A DNA stretch of 64,000 nucleotides from Halegenticoccus tardaugens. Lineage in GTDB: Archaea; Halobacteriota; Halobacteria; Halobacteriales; Haloferacaceae. Made by a program: the position numbers and the translations under genes. Below, one piece after another: positions 9,712-19,390 of the stretch. Each line of letters starts with the position of its first letter. Position 1 is the first letter of the stretch. The notes under the pieces were generated by a model that was not told where the DNA came from, made no database searches, and saw only the letters and a program-made list of their open reading frames with translations. Location of the stretch: contig NZ_SDIC01000001.1 of NCBI RefSeq assembly GCF_004116405.1, positions 62,001 to 126,000 of the forward strand, in the 5' to 3' direction.

Positions 9712-10209
9712 TCACCCGGTGCGCTCGCAAAGACATTGATATCCCTGTGCAGAGTGCCCGACGACAAACGCGTGGACCTCCGACGCGAGTGCGTACATCT
9801 TCTCCGCACGCTCGGCGGCCGCAAGTCCGTCCTGATAGTACGTCTTTGCCCGGTGGTTTCGCCACAGGTCCGACAGATCCTCGGCGACGGACGCGGCGAA
9901 GATGCCCACCGACGCCGCCTCGCGATACACGCCGGGGTGCGTTCCGGGAAGATCACTCGGTTGCGTCGTCCCCCGTTCTAACAGTCGAAACTCGATGGTT
10001 CGCTCGATCGCGACGAACGACGTCTCGATGACGAGTGTGTAGTGACCTTCGTCGAGTAACGTCTCACCGCCGTCGAGCAACCGACACGCCTTCCGCAGCT
10101 GCAAGAGGGCTGCATCCTCCACGTCGAGTCCCGATTCGATTTCGGCGGGCCGACGATCGAACGCGGCTTGCACGTCGTCGATGAGCGTCTCGATGCTCCT
10201 ACTACTCAT
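9712..10209 (-). CDS. HEPN-domain protein, partner of the upstream nucleotidyltransferase
   Basis: An all-helical protein of about 165 residues. The segment LWRNHRAKTYYQDG near residues 122-135, preceded by helices with SFVAIERTIEFRLLER, resembles the haloarchaeal HEPN proteins found next to nucleotidyltransferases. HEPN toxins are RNases whose R-X4-6-H site is needed for cutting; here Arg and His lie closer together (WRNHR), so whether it cuts RNA is uncertain. The ATG at 10209 overlaps the nucleotidyltransferase stop in ATGAGTAG (8 nt), typical of translational coupling; a second ATG lies two codons upstream. It converges on the NUDIX/eIF2B gene. Confidence 0.7.
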   Translation of the reverse strand: MSSRSIETLIDDVQAAFDRRPAEIESGLDVEDAALLQLRKACRLLDGGETLLDEGHYTLVIETSFVAIERTIEFRLLERGTTQPSDLPGTHPGVYREAASVGIFAASVAEDLSDLWRNHRAKTYYQDGLAAAERAEKMYALASEVHAFVVGHSAQGYQCLCERTG

Positions 10210-10891
10210 CGGCAAGAACCTCCTTGCGGATCGACTGAAGACGCTCCGTTCCGTGGACGGTGATCCCCTCCTCGAAGATCTCCCGAAGTTTTCCGCCGGC
10301 TCGGCGCGCGCTGTCAGCCGATTCGACGTACGCCTCGAAGTCGAAGCGATCCCCGTCGAACCGACGATCGCTGAGATGGCTTACGACGCCCGTAACGCGC
10401 CTTCGAGCGGTCGTTCTGTCGCCGGCGACGACGACGAACAAGTCGATATCGCTCCGTCTGTCGGCTTCCCCGCGAGCGACGCTACCGAACAGGACGATAC
10501 CGAGGAGTTTCTCGACGTCCTCGCTCTCCGCGAGGGCCTCACGAACCTCCGCGACGAACGCCTGCACGGGTTCTTGGAACTCCGGCTGATCGATTGCGAG
10601 TATCGGGTCGTCCTTCTGGAGCCTCGACGGGTCGATAGAGACGTAGTTACGCTGTGGCGTCTCACGGATGCGAACCGCTCCGAGGCGGTCGAGTAGTTCG
10701 ACGGCCCGCCAAGCCGTAGAACGAGCGACGCCTGTCGCGTCGCCGAGTTCAGCGATCGTGAACTCCGTCTCGTGTGCGTCGGCGATGAGTCTGAGAACGT
10801 CGTCCGCAGCACCGATTTTGAAGATCTCCGCGTCGTCGCCAGAGCCGACGTCGATGCAAACTTTTATACCTCGATCTTTCTCATCGGACAT
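10202..10891 (-). CDS. MNT-type nucleotidyltransferase with N-terminal HTH
   Basis: A 229-residue protein of the minimal nucleotidyltransferase group. Residues 35-75 form a winged-helix-like DNA-binding segment (FTIAELGDATGVARSTAWRA), and the catalytic motif GSVARGEADRRSDIDLF around residue 140 has the GS...DxD arrangement with both aspartates present, so the enzyme should be active. In characterised HEPN-MNT pairs the nucleotidyltransferase silences the HEPN toxin by adding AMP; the overlap with the downstream HEPN gene suggests the same arrangement. The start at 10891 (MSDEKDRG) is preferred over a longer frame because an operator-like palindrome and a TATA-like GATAAATATTC lie just upstream. 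The HTH suggests autoregulation. Confidence 0.82.
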   Translation of the reverse strand: MSDEKDRGIKVCIDVGSGDDAEIFKIGAADDVLRLIADAHETEFTIAELGDATGVARSTAWRAVELLDRLGAVRIRETPQRNYVSIDPSRLQKDDPILAIDQPEFQEPVQAFVAEVREALAESEDVEKLLGIVLFGSVARGEADRRSDIDLFVVVAGDRTTARRRVTGVVSHLSDRRFDGDRFDFEAYVESADSARRAGGKLREIFEEGITVHGTERLQSIRKEVLADE

Positions 10892-10892
10892 T

Positions 10893-10904
10893 GTCTGATT
10901 AGAC
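10893..10904 (-). promoter_or_regulatory. Operator-like palindrome at the nucleotidyltransferase start
   Basis: GTCTGATTAGAC has arms GTCT and AGAC and begins one base upstream of the start codon. A TATA-like GATAAATATTC follows at about 10914-10924. A repressor bound here would block a leaderless transcript, and the downstream protein carries its own HTH. This is a suggestion from position and symmetry only. Confidence 0.35.
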
Positions 10905-10991
10905 GAAACAAGGGATAAATATTCGTCGGTCGGACGGTCAGCGGTCGACTTCTGAGGCGGCGAATCGTCCCCGACCGAAGAGTCCATCGGG

Positions 10992-12152
<1,161 letters not shown>

Positions 12153-12182
12153 CTCGCCCGGGTTGCGCGGCTGGCGACGCGT

Positions 12183-12635
12183 TCAGGGTCCTTCCTCGGT
12201 CGCCTCGCGGTACCGGATGAGTTCGTCCACGAACAGGAGCTTCAGCGCCATGGTGCCGGCGGTGCAGACGGCCGTCGTGACGGGCTTCTGTTTGTAGGCC
12301 GCGTACAGTCCGTAGCAGAAGACCGGGATGGCTGCCGCGTTGAGCACCTGCGGAAAGCCGAATCCCATCACGCTCCTGCCCTCGGCGAGCCAGTGCTCCT
12401 CGGCCTTCACGCCCCGGTACATCCAGTCGTCCGACTCCCCTTCCGGCGGCCGGAAGAGCACCGGATTCACCGCGACGTAGAGGATCGTGAGCCTGAGCAG
12501 GAGCGGCTTTCTGGCGTAGAGAGCGAGGACGAGGACGGGGTAGGAAAGCAGTCGCGTCCACCCGCTCTTGGGGTTCGAGTGGCGGTCCCAGAAATCGTCG
12601 GTCGGGATCGTCGGTTTCGGCGTCTTCGTCGGCAT
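12183..12635 (-). CDS. DUF6653-like membrane protein
   Basis: A 150-residue protein with a hydrophilic N-terminus containing TDDFWDRHSNPKSGWTR, followed by three or four membrane helices. The WxRHxNPxSxWTR-like opening is a signature I associate with the DUF6653 membrane family of haloarchaea and some bacteria; no function is known. It is convergent with the dehydrogenase and lies just downstream of engB in the same direction, 43 nt apart, so it could be co-transcribed with it. Confidence 0.72.
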   Translation of the reverse strand: MPTKTPKPTIPTDDFWDRHSNPKSGWTRLLSYPVLVLALYARKPLLLRLTILYVAVNPVLFRPPEGESDDWMYRGVKAEEHWLAEGRSVMGFGFPQVLNAAAIPVFCYGLYAAYKQKPVTTAVCTAGTMALKLLFVDELIRYREATEEGP

Positions 12636-12678
12636 CGTCTCTCGGACGTAGGTTCGCGGCCGACATAGCTTCCCGCCC

Positions 12679-13302
12679 TCAGGTCACGAACTTCAGCAGG
12701 TCGTCGCGCTTCGCCTCGTGGAAGTGGTGTCGGAGCGCCTCCTTCAGCGCCTCCACGTTCCCCCGCTTCGCGCTGATCGGCGCGATCGTCTCCGTCCACT
12801 GCTGCCACGGGGGGTAGAGGCCGAGTCGGTCGCAGAGTTCGTTCAGGCGCTCGTCGCGGTCGTCGACCTTGTCCATCTTGTTCACCGCGACGACCGCGGG
12901 GATCCCCAGCTCTTCGAGAAAGTAGAACATCTCCACGTCGTGGGGGATCTCCTCGTCGTTCGTGTGGCGGTCGATGATCTCGACCGCGCTCTTGCCGTCG
13001 ACGACGAGCACCCCGGCGAGGATGCGGTCGGCGTTGTCCTCGACGTACCGGACGATGTCGGTCTTGATCTGCTCCCGTCGGCGCTCGTCCACGCCGGACA
13101 TGAAGCCGAAGCCGGGGAGGTCGGTGAACATGAAGTCCTCCGACGCCCAGTCGAAGTGGTTTGGCTCGCGGGTCACGCCCGGCTTCTTCCCCGTCGTGAA
13201 CCGGTCGTGGCCGGTGAGTTCGCGCATCAGCGTCGACTTCCCGACGTTCGACCGCCCGACGAAGACCACCTCGGCCCCCCGGTTCGGCCGCTCCTCGAAC
13301 AT
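12679..13302 (-). CDS. engB: EngB/YihA-type GTP-binding protein
   Basis: A 207-residue single-domain GTPase of the TrmE-Era-EngA-YihA class. G1 is GRSNVGKST at residues 16-24, G3 is DLPGFG at 61-66 and G4 is NKMD in the second half. EngB proteins assist large-subunit ribosome assembly in bacteria and archaeal members are assumed to do likewise. Length and motif spacing are normal. The ATG at 13302 is the only start compatible with the first beta strand. Confidence 0.93.
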   Translation of the reverse strand: MFEERPNRGAEVVFVGRSNVGKSTLMRELTGHDRFTTGKKPGVTREPNHFDWASEDFMFTDLPGFGFMSGVDERRREQIKTDIVRYVEDNADRILAGVLVVDGKSAVEIIDRHTNDEEIPHDVEMFYFLEELGIPAVVAVNKMDKVDDRDERLNELCDRLGLYPPWQQWTETIAPISAKRGNVEALKEALRHHFHEAKRDDLLKFVT

Positions 13303-13350
13303 ACGCCCTCTATTCGGCCGCGCGGGATACCTCTTGCGAGGCGGTGAGAC

Positions 13351-14748
13351 TCAGTCCGCCGGCTCCACGTTCTGGTTCGTCCGGAACAGGTTCGTCGGAT
13401 CGTACTCGCGTTTGAGTTCGGTCAGGCGCTCGTAGTTGTCGCCGTACGCCGACGATTCGTCGTCTTCTCCCTCACTGATGAAGTTCACGTAGGTCCCGGC
13501 GAGCGCGTACGGGGCCATCGCGTCGTAGAACTCTCGCGCCCACGTCACGCACTCGTCGTCCCGCGCCGGATCCTCCCACCGAGTGTGGACGTTCATCACG
13601 TACTCGGCGTCGCGGTGGGGGTACGCGGTGGCGTCCGCGGGGACGCGGGTGACGGCCCCGCCCAGCCGCGCGAAGGCGAGTTCCGTCTGCGGCGACGGGA
13701 GTCGCGCGGCGTACTCGACGGCCGTGTCGATGGCCTCGTCGGTCAGGTCGGCGAAGTTGTGCGACTTCCAGTAGTTGCGCGCGCCGGGTTCGAGCAGCGG
13801 ATCGAACGCCTGCTGCCACTCGACGTATCGGTGGGGCCCGATCACGTCGGCGATCGGATCGCCGAACTCCCGAAGCGGCTCCATCCTCGCCTCGCCCGCC
13901 ACCGGATCGCCCGCGTAGAAGGCGGCGAGGACGAGCACGTCAGTCCCGTGTACGTCCTCCGGGAGGAACGGCAGCGGTGGTGCCTTTCTGAGGACGAACC
14001 AGACGACGAGGTCGTCGGGCACCCCCGCGTTGAACTCGCGAACGAATCGGAGAACGTCCGCCGCGTCGTCGTGCGGATGCACGATCAACCCCGAGAGTAT
14101 TTCGGGGCCGACGTCGTGGAGCCGGAATTCGAACGACGTGACGATTCCGAAGTTGCCGCCGCCGCCGCGGATTCCCCACAGGAGGTCCCGGTTTTCCTCC
14201 TCGCTCGCGCGAACGAGCTCGCCGTCGGCGGTGACCACGTCCGCCGACGCGAGGTTGTCGACCGTCATCCCGTACTTGCGCGAGAGCCAGCCGAATCCGC
14301 CGCCGAGCGTGAGCCCCGCGATCCCCGTCGTCGAGTTGAACCCGACCGGCGTCGCGAGGCCGAACGCCTGCGTCTCGTGGTCGAATTCGGCGAGCGTCGC
14401 CCCCGGTTCGACTCTCGCGGTCCGACGGGACGGGTCGACGCGGACCGACCGCATGGACGAGAGGTCGATCACGAGGCCGTCGTCGCACACCGCGCTGCCC
14501 GCGACGTTGTGCCCCCCGCCCCGAACGGCGACGAGGAGGTCGTTCTCGCGCGCGACGTTCACCGCCTCGATCACGTCCGCGACGCCGGCGCAGCGGGCGA
14601 CGACCGCCGGACGTCGATCGATCATCCCGTTCCAGACCGACCGCGCCTCGTCGTAGCCGACGTCGTCGGGGCGGAGCAGGTCCCCGCGGAACCCCGCGCC
14701 GAGTCGGGCTATCGCGCCGTCGTCCGGCGTCTTGGTGTGAATTGACAT
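13351..14748 (-). CDS. FAD-linked oxidoreductase, berberine-bridge type
   Basis: A 465-residue flavoprotein. The N-terminal half is a PCMH-type FAD-binding domain with RGGGHNVAG (His80 is the residue that covalently attaches FAD in relatives), GLTLGGGFGWLSRKYG and RGGGGNFGIVTSFEF. The C-terminal end YGDNYERLTELKREYDPTN is the BBE domain that closes the active site. The Cys used for bicovalent FAD attachment in some members is not evident, so single attachment is likely. The substrate is unknown; relatives oxidise sugars or secondary metabolites. There is no signal peptide. Upstream lies a TATA-like GTATTTACC near 14780. Confidence 0.88.
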   Translation of the reverse strand: MSIHTKTPDDGAIARLGAGFRGDLLRPDDVGYDEARSVWNGMIDRRPAVVARCAGVADVIEAVNVARENDLLVAVRGGGHNVAGSAVCDDGLVIDLSSMRSVRVDPSRRTARVEPGATLAEFDHETQAFGLATPVGFNSTTGIAGLTLGGGFGWLSRKYGMTVDNLASADVVTADGELVRASEEENRDLLWGIRGGGGNFGIVTSFEFRLHDVGPEILSGLIVHPHDDAADVLRFVREFNAGVPDDLVVWFVLRKAPPLPFLPEDVHGTDVLVLAAFYAGDPVAGEARMEPLREFGDPIADVIGPHRYVEWQQAFDPLLEPGARNYWKSHNFADLTDEAIDTAVEYAARLPSPQTELAFARLGGAVTRVPADATAYPHRDAEYVMNVHTRWEDPARDDECVTWAREFYDAMAPYALAGTYVNFISEGEDDESSAYGDNYERLTELKREYDPTNLFRTNQNVEPAD

Positions 14749-15005
14749 AGCATATCACGACACGTACGTCTCGGAAGGGTAAATACGTCGACCGTTTTCG
14801 TCGGGGGGAACGTTCCCAGCCGTTATCGCGATTCGTCCATGCGTCCGCGTCGCTCGGCGGTGAGTCGAACCCGGTGAGGGGACGGACCGAGCGCGTGCGT
14901 CGCCGCCGCGGTCGATCGTCGACTGCTCCCTCGGCGTCGTAGCCGTGCGGGAACCGACGACCGCGAGGCGTAGCTTCTACCCCGCTCGGCGAGAAGGTCG
15001 GCCCG

Positions 15006-15712
15006 ATGGACAAACAGCAGTTGCGCGAGCGGATCTGGGACGAACTGGAAGCGCGCGGCGAAGCCCGGTTTCCGTACCCGCCGCACGGACGGATCCCCAA
15101 CTTCGCCGGGGCGAAGGAGGCGGCGGAGCGACTGACGGCGAACGAGGAGTGGCACGGTGCGGACGTGATCAAGTCGAACCCCGACGCGCCGCAGCTTCCC
15201 GTCCGGCGGCCGCGCTGCGACGGGGGAAGACGGTGTACATGGCCGTCCCCCGGTTGCGGGACGAGGAGTGCTTCCTCCGGCTCGATCCGGCGGAGATCGA
15301 GGACGTAGATCACGCGGCGACGATCGGCGGCTCGTCCGAAGTCGGCGACCGGGTCGGACCCGAGGAGATGGAGTCGGTGGACCTCATCGTCTCGGGCAGC
15401 GTCGCGGTCACGGAACGGGGCGCGAGGATCGGCAAGGGCGAAGGGTACAGCGATCTGGAGTTCGCGATCCTCCGCGAGTTCGGCCTCGTCGACGATGAGA
15501 CGACGACCGTCACCACCGTCCACGAGATCCAGGTCGTCGACGAGGCGGTGCCGACGTCCGACCACGACGTGCCGATGGATCTGCTCGTCACCCCCGATCG
15601 GACGGTTCGGACGACCGCCTCGGGATCCAAGCCGGCGGGCATCGCGTGGGACGAACTCGACGACGAGCGAATCGAGGAGATCCCGGTTCTGGGACGGTTG
15701 CGGCCGCGGTGA
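15006..15712 (+). pseudogene. 5-formyltetrahydrofolate cyclo-ligase, broken by a one-base frameshift
   Basis: Two frames together make a complete archaeal 5-FCL-like protein. The first (MDKQQLRERIWDELEARG to SNPDAPQLPVR) runs from 15006; the second (RRGKTVYMAVPRLRD to the stop at 15710-15712) contains IGKGEGYSDLEFAI, the family's nucleotide-site motif. They join if one G is added within CGGCGGCCGCG at about 15205-15212, where GGGCC would be expected. The enzyme uses ATP to recycle 5-formyltetrahydrofolate to the methenyl form. Either the gene is recently inactivated or the assembly dropped one base in a G/C run; the otherwise intact second half favours a very recent event or an error. Confidence 0.85.
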
Positions 15713-15717
15713 TACGC

Positions 15718-15745
15718 GCGACGATTCGTCGTAGGGAATCGTCGC
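15718..15745 (+). terminator. 10-bp perfect stem-loop just after the cyclo-ligase
   Basis: GCGACGATTC (15718-15727) and GAATCGTCGC (15736-15745) are perfect inverted repeats with an 8-nt loop, five bases after the stop codon. No T-run follows, so classical termination is doubtful; a 3'-end stabilising hairpin is equally possible. Confidence 0.45.
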
Positions 15746-15856
15746 TCGCGGCGGTCGTGCGACCCCGAGGGCGGAGTGTTTCGAGCGTGGAACCGTGCGA
15801 AGAGGAGGTGATGACGCGTCTCCGGAGCGTTCCGAAACGGGGCAAGGTTTTTGAGG

Positions 15857-15877
15857 GCGTATATACCAGATATACGC
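15857..15877 (+). promoter_or_regulatory. Operator/TATA palindrome of the vapBC operon
   Basis: GCGTATAT-ACCAG-ATATACGC is a perfect 8-bp inverted repeat with a 5-nt spacer that ends directly at the antitoxin ATG. VapB antitoxins normally repress their own operon by binding such a site. Because it abuts the start codon, repressor would cover the start of a leaderless message. Confidence 0.75.
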
Positions 15878-16123
15878 ATGGTGAAGACCATCCGAGTTCC
15901 GGATGAGTATCACAGCTGGGTAGCCTCGCACAAGCGCGAAGACGAAACGATGGCCGAGACGCTCCGCCGACTGACGCGGGCACCGCCGCCGGTGGAGCCG
16001 GTCCTGTCGCCCGAGGAGGCGGACGACCTCCGCGAGGCGATTCGCCGCCGGCGAGACGCGTCCAGAGGTCGTCGGGCAGCGATCGCCGCTCGGCTCGGCG
16101 AGGCCGAGATCGACGTCGAATGA
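15878..16123 (+). CDS. VapB-like ribbon-helix-helix antitoxin
   Basis: An 81-residue protein. The start MVKTIRVPDEYHSWVASHK followed by ETMAETLRRLT has the strand plus two-helix pattern of a ribbon-helix-helix DNA-binding domain (residues 1-38). The Arg-rich C-terminal half would wrap the toxin. The ATG at 15878 is chosen because the palindromic operator ends at 15877; an in-frame ATG nine codons earlier lies inside the operator region. The stop overlaps the toxin start in ATGA, typical of vapBC operons. Confidence 0.87.
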   Translation: MVKTIRVPDEYHSWVASHKREDETMAETLRRLTRAPPPVEPVLSPEEADDLREAIRRRRDASRGRRAAIAARLGEAEIDVE

Positions 16124-16521
16124 TCCTCGACACTAGCTACCTTCTCGCATTACTGGAGCACGACGAGGCGGCGTTTGACATGGGCATGACGATGTACGAG
16201 CGGAGCGTTCCAGCCCGCGTCTCCGTGACGTCCGTCTTCGAACTCTTCTACGGTGCTGCGCTCACCCTTGATGACGAAGAACGTCGGCAGGTGCGGAACG
16301 TCTTGATGGGCTATCCGTGGGTCCCGATAGACGACGAGATCGCGCGGCTCGCGGCCGAGATGGTCGCGGCGGCGGATCGGGATGCGGGCGGCCCGGAACA
16401 AAGCGGCGTCGAGGATAACGACGCCTACATCGGCGCGACCGCTCGGGCGTACTCCGAGCCGGTGCTCACGAGAAACGACGCGGATTTCGAGAAACTGGGC
16501 GTCGATGTCGAGACGTTCTGA
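16120..16521 (+). CDS. vapC: VapC-type PIN-domain toxin
   Basis: A 133-residue PIN ribonuclease. The four acidic metal ligands of the family are visible: Asp4 (ILDTSYLLALLE), Glu at about 42 (SVFELFYG), Asp in VEDNDAYIGATA near 100 and Asp in TRNDADFEKL near 118. VapC toxins cut tRNA or rRNA when freed from VapB. It overlaps the antitoxin by four bases. No sign of damage, so the pair should be functional. Confidence 0.9.
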   Translation: MILDTSYLLALLEHDEAAFDMGMTMYERSVPARVSVTSVFELFYGAALTLDDEERRQVRNVLMGYPWVPIDDEIARLAAEMVAAADRDAGGPEQSGVEDNDAYIGATARAYSEPVLTRNDADFEKLGVDVETF

Positions 16522-16665
16522 GCGCTCTTGCTCCGTAGTCTTTCGGTCTCGTCCAGGGTTTTCTTGTCGCTGTAACCGTCTCGATGAGGAGGGAAAACCC
16601 ACACGGGACCGAAACGCCCGTCCGACCTCGCCGCCGTCAGCGACATCCGCGGACGAGGCCGTTCG

Positions 16666-17772
16666 TCACTCCGGCGGCAGTTCCCTGTCGTAGTAGTCGC
16701 CGCGCTCGGGGATCTCCTCCGCGTCGTCGGGATCGACCTCGAACACGGATTCGTCGGCCGTGCCGTCGACGACGCTGGCCATGATTTCGAGCGCAAGCCG
16801 GGAGAGCTTCCCGTTGGACTTCTGGTCGACGCCGCCGCGGATCTCCACGAGCACGCTGCCGTACCCTTGCAGGCCGTAGCTGTTGCGCGCGATGCCGGGG
16901 TACGTGCCGCCGGGGTACTGACTCGCCTCGGCGTAGCCGAACCGCGAGACGTGGTCGTAGGCGTGCCGCACGAGTTGCTTCGAGAGGTCCTGTGCGTCCG
17001 CCGGCACGCCCTCCGCGATGGGCCAGTACAGCGACGTGGTGATCATCCTCCCGTCGTCGGTGACGTACGTCCCCTGGTTGTGCACGTCGACGACCCACAG
17101 CGGATCGACCTCGGCGACCGCGTCCACGACCGCCTGCGCCTCGGGGACCGGGTTCTCGGGGTACTCGTCCGGGCGGTTCTGATACAGCGTGCTCTCCGTC
17201 CAGTCCGGCCAGTGGTAGCGGTTGACGTCCCAGCCGACGCCGGCGTCGAACGACGTGAAGAAGCCCTCCTCCGTGTCGCGAGCGGGCGCGTCGGGGTCGA
17301 CGTTGTACCGCTGGAACAGGTCCGGCTCGGACCCGTCGGGGTTCGCCCGCGGGATCACGTTCACGGTCACCTCGTCGAGCAGGTCGTCGGCCTCGCCGCT
17401 CCCGCTCGACAGGTACTGGAGCATCGACAGCGCCGCTTCGGTCCCGTGCGGTTCGTTTCCGTGCTGTTGCGTGACGAACATCACGTCCGTGTCGCCGCTG
17501 CCCACCCGCGCGAGGTGGATGTCCCGTCCCCGGTTCGAGGTGCCGACGGACTCCAGGGAGAACTCGCGGGCGCTCGTCCGCGCTACCTTCTCGAGGTCCG
17601 AAACGAGTTCCTCGTAATCGCGGAACGCCTCCACCTTCCGCGGTTCGTTCTCCGTGACCCACGGTCCCCCCGGGACGATGTGATTCTCCCGCTTTGCACC
17701 GGCGACGCCGCTGAGTAGCGCTCCGCCGAACGCCGCCCCGCCGAACGTCTTCAGTACGTTTCTTCTATCCAT
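16666..17772 (-). CDS. Tat-exported M14 zinc carboxypeptidase (copy 1)
   Basis: A 368-residue secreted metallopeptidase. The N-terminus MDRRNVLKTFGGAAFGGALL is a twin-arginine signal, so it is exported folded. The zinc site is TQQHGNEPHGTEA (His and Glu ligands) plus VDVHNQGTY (second His); the catalytic Glu is probably that in LVEIRGGVDQ. Family members remove C-terminal residues or cleave cell-wall peptides; in archaea nutrient peptide degradation is likely. The start at 17772 places the RR pair three residues in; an ATG three codons earlier is possible. Very AT-rich sequence upstream (17784-17830) contains several TATA candidates. Confidence 0.88.
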   Translation of the reverse strand: MDRRNVLKTFGGAAFGGALLSGVAGAKRENHIVPGGPWVTENEPRKVEAFRDYEELVSDLEKVARTSAREFSLESVGTSNRGRDIHLARVGSGDTDVMFVTQQHGNEPHGTEAALSMLQYLSSGSGEADDLLDEVTVNVIPRANPDGSEPDLFQRYNVDPDAPARDTEEGFFTSFDAGVGWDVNRYHWPDWTESTLYQNRPDEYPENPVPEAQAVVDAVAEVDPLWVVDVHNQGTYVTDDGRMITTSLYWPIAEGVPADAQDLSKQLVRHAYDHVSRFGYAEASQYPGGTYPGIARNSYGLQGYGSVLVEIRGGVDQKSNGKLSRLALEIMASVVDGTADESVFEVDPDDAEEIPERGDYYDRELPPE

Positions 17773-17919
17773 CACTACCATAAGTTGATCTACTAAATAT
17801 TATACTTTTATCAAAATAAGTGATAGTAACCGATGCGTGGGTGTTGGTAACAACCTCGACTCCGGTCGGCGAGCGTCGGCGGCCCCCGTTTATTTGCGCT
17901 CGGGTGCGAACGTGAACGC

Positions 17920-19287
17920 GTGCGACTCGTAGAGGTCCTGATTCCGACGGGGAGGCGAAACGCAGTACTCGACGTGCTCGACGACGAGGGGATCGATTAC
18001 GCCCTCACCGACGAGGCCAGCGGGCGCGGATTCACCGCGGTCGTCACGTTTCCCCTTCCGACGGGGGCCGTCGAACCGGTGCTCTCGCGGCTCCGCGACG
18101 CCGGCATCGAGGAAGACTCGTACACGGTCGTCGTCGACGCCGAAACCGTCATCTCGCGGCGGTTTCAGCGGCTTCAAGCCCGCTTCGAGGAGACGGAGGA
18201 AAACGGCGGTAGCAGAATCGCCAGAGAGGAGCTTCACGCGCAGGCGACGGAGCTCGAACCCGAGTTCGACACGTACCTCGCGATGACCATCATAAGCGCC
18301 GTCGTCGCGACGGCCGGCGTGTTGGTGGACTCGCCCGCGGTCGTCGTCGGCTCGATGGTGATCGCGCCGCTCGTCGGTCCCGCGATGGCGACGAGCGTCG
18401 GATCGGTCGTCGACGACCGCACGCTCTTTCGCCGCGGCGTCCGCCTGCAGATGCTCGGGATCGTCGCCGCCACCGTCAGCGCCGCCGCGTTCGCGTTCCT
18501 GGTGAAGCTGACCGGCATCATCCCGCCGACGCTCGACCCGTTCACGCTGCGGCAGTTCGCCGGGCGACTCACTCCCGACTTCCTCTCGCTCGCGGTCGCG
18601 CTCGGGGCGGGGGCCGCCGGGGCGATCAGCATCACCTCCGGCGTCTCGATCGCGCTCGTCGGCGTGATGATCGCCGCCGCGCTCGTCCCGCCGATCGCCG
18701 TCGTCGGCATCGGAATTGCCTGGAACCAGCCGATGACCGTCGTCTCCTCGGGCGTCCTGGTGCTGGTGAACGTGCTGTCGATCAACCTCTCGGCGCTGGC
18801 GGTGCTCTGGTACCGGGGCTACCGACCCGAAAACTGGCTCAGACAGGACGAGGTGCGGAGTGCGACGTTCAAACGCATCGCCGCGCTCGCGGTCGCGATC
18901 ACGATTCTGTCGGTGTTTCTCGGCGGCGTCACGTACACCTCCCACCAGACCGAAGCCTACGAGCGGGACATCGAAGGCACGGTGCACTCGGTCGTCGAGT
19001 CGCCGCCCCACGAGGGGTTTTCGGTGCTCGACGTTCGAATCGAGTACGACAGCCAGCTTCCCTTCCGCGAACCGGAACGCGTGGTGGTGACGGTCGGCCG
19101 ACCGGTCGGCGAGACGTCGCCGGAACTCGCCACGACGCTGTTCGACCGCCTGGAATCGGATCTGTCCGCGCCCCCCGGCGTCTCGCGGTCGGACCCGCCG
19201 CTCGACGTGCAGGTTCGGTACGTCGACGTGCAGGCGGCGACCGACGACGGACGTCGAACCGGTTCGCCCGCGGGCGGTAGCGGGTAG
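17920..19287 (+). CDS. DUF389 / TIGR00341-type membrane protein
   Basis: A 455-residue protein with a GTG start. Residues 1-95 form a soluble domain, residues 120-345 contain about six membrane helices with VVVGSMVIAPLVGPAM and SGVSIALVGVMIAAALVPP, the diagnostic core of the DUF389 family, and a soluble C-terminal domain follows. Function is unknown. It is divergent from one M14 peptidase and convergent with another, which may be coincidence. The 136-nt AT-rich gap upstream is shared with the first peptidase. Confidence 0.9.
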   Translation: MRLVEVLIPTGRRNAVLDVLDDEGIDYALTDEASGRGFTAVVTFPLPTGAVEPVLSRLRDAGIEEDSYTVVVDAETVISRRFQRLQARFEETEENGGSRIAREELHAQATELEPEFDTYLAMTIISAVVATAGVLVDSPAVVVGSMVIAPLVGPAMATSVGSVVDDRTLFRRGVRLQMLGIVAATVSAAAFAFLVKLTGIIPPTLDPFTLRQFAGRLTPDFLSLAVALGAGAAGAISITSGVSIALVGVMIAAALVPPIAVVGIGIAWNQPMTVVSSGVLVLVNVLSINLSALAVLWYRGYRPENWLRQDEVRSATFKRIAALAVAITILSVFLGGVTYTSHQTEAYERDIEGTVHSVVESPPHEGFSVLDVRIEYDSQLPFREPERVVVTVGRPVGETSPELATTLFDRLESDLSAPPGVSRSDPPLDVQVRYVDVQAATDDGRRTGSPAGGSG

Positions 19288-19390
19288 GCGCACGCGACGA
19301 GTGCGGCGGCAGTGCGGCGGCGGGTGGGCGCGCACGGCAGGTGCGGCCGCGTCCGGCGCGCGCGCCGGACGCGGCCCCCCGCCGGTCCGT

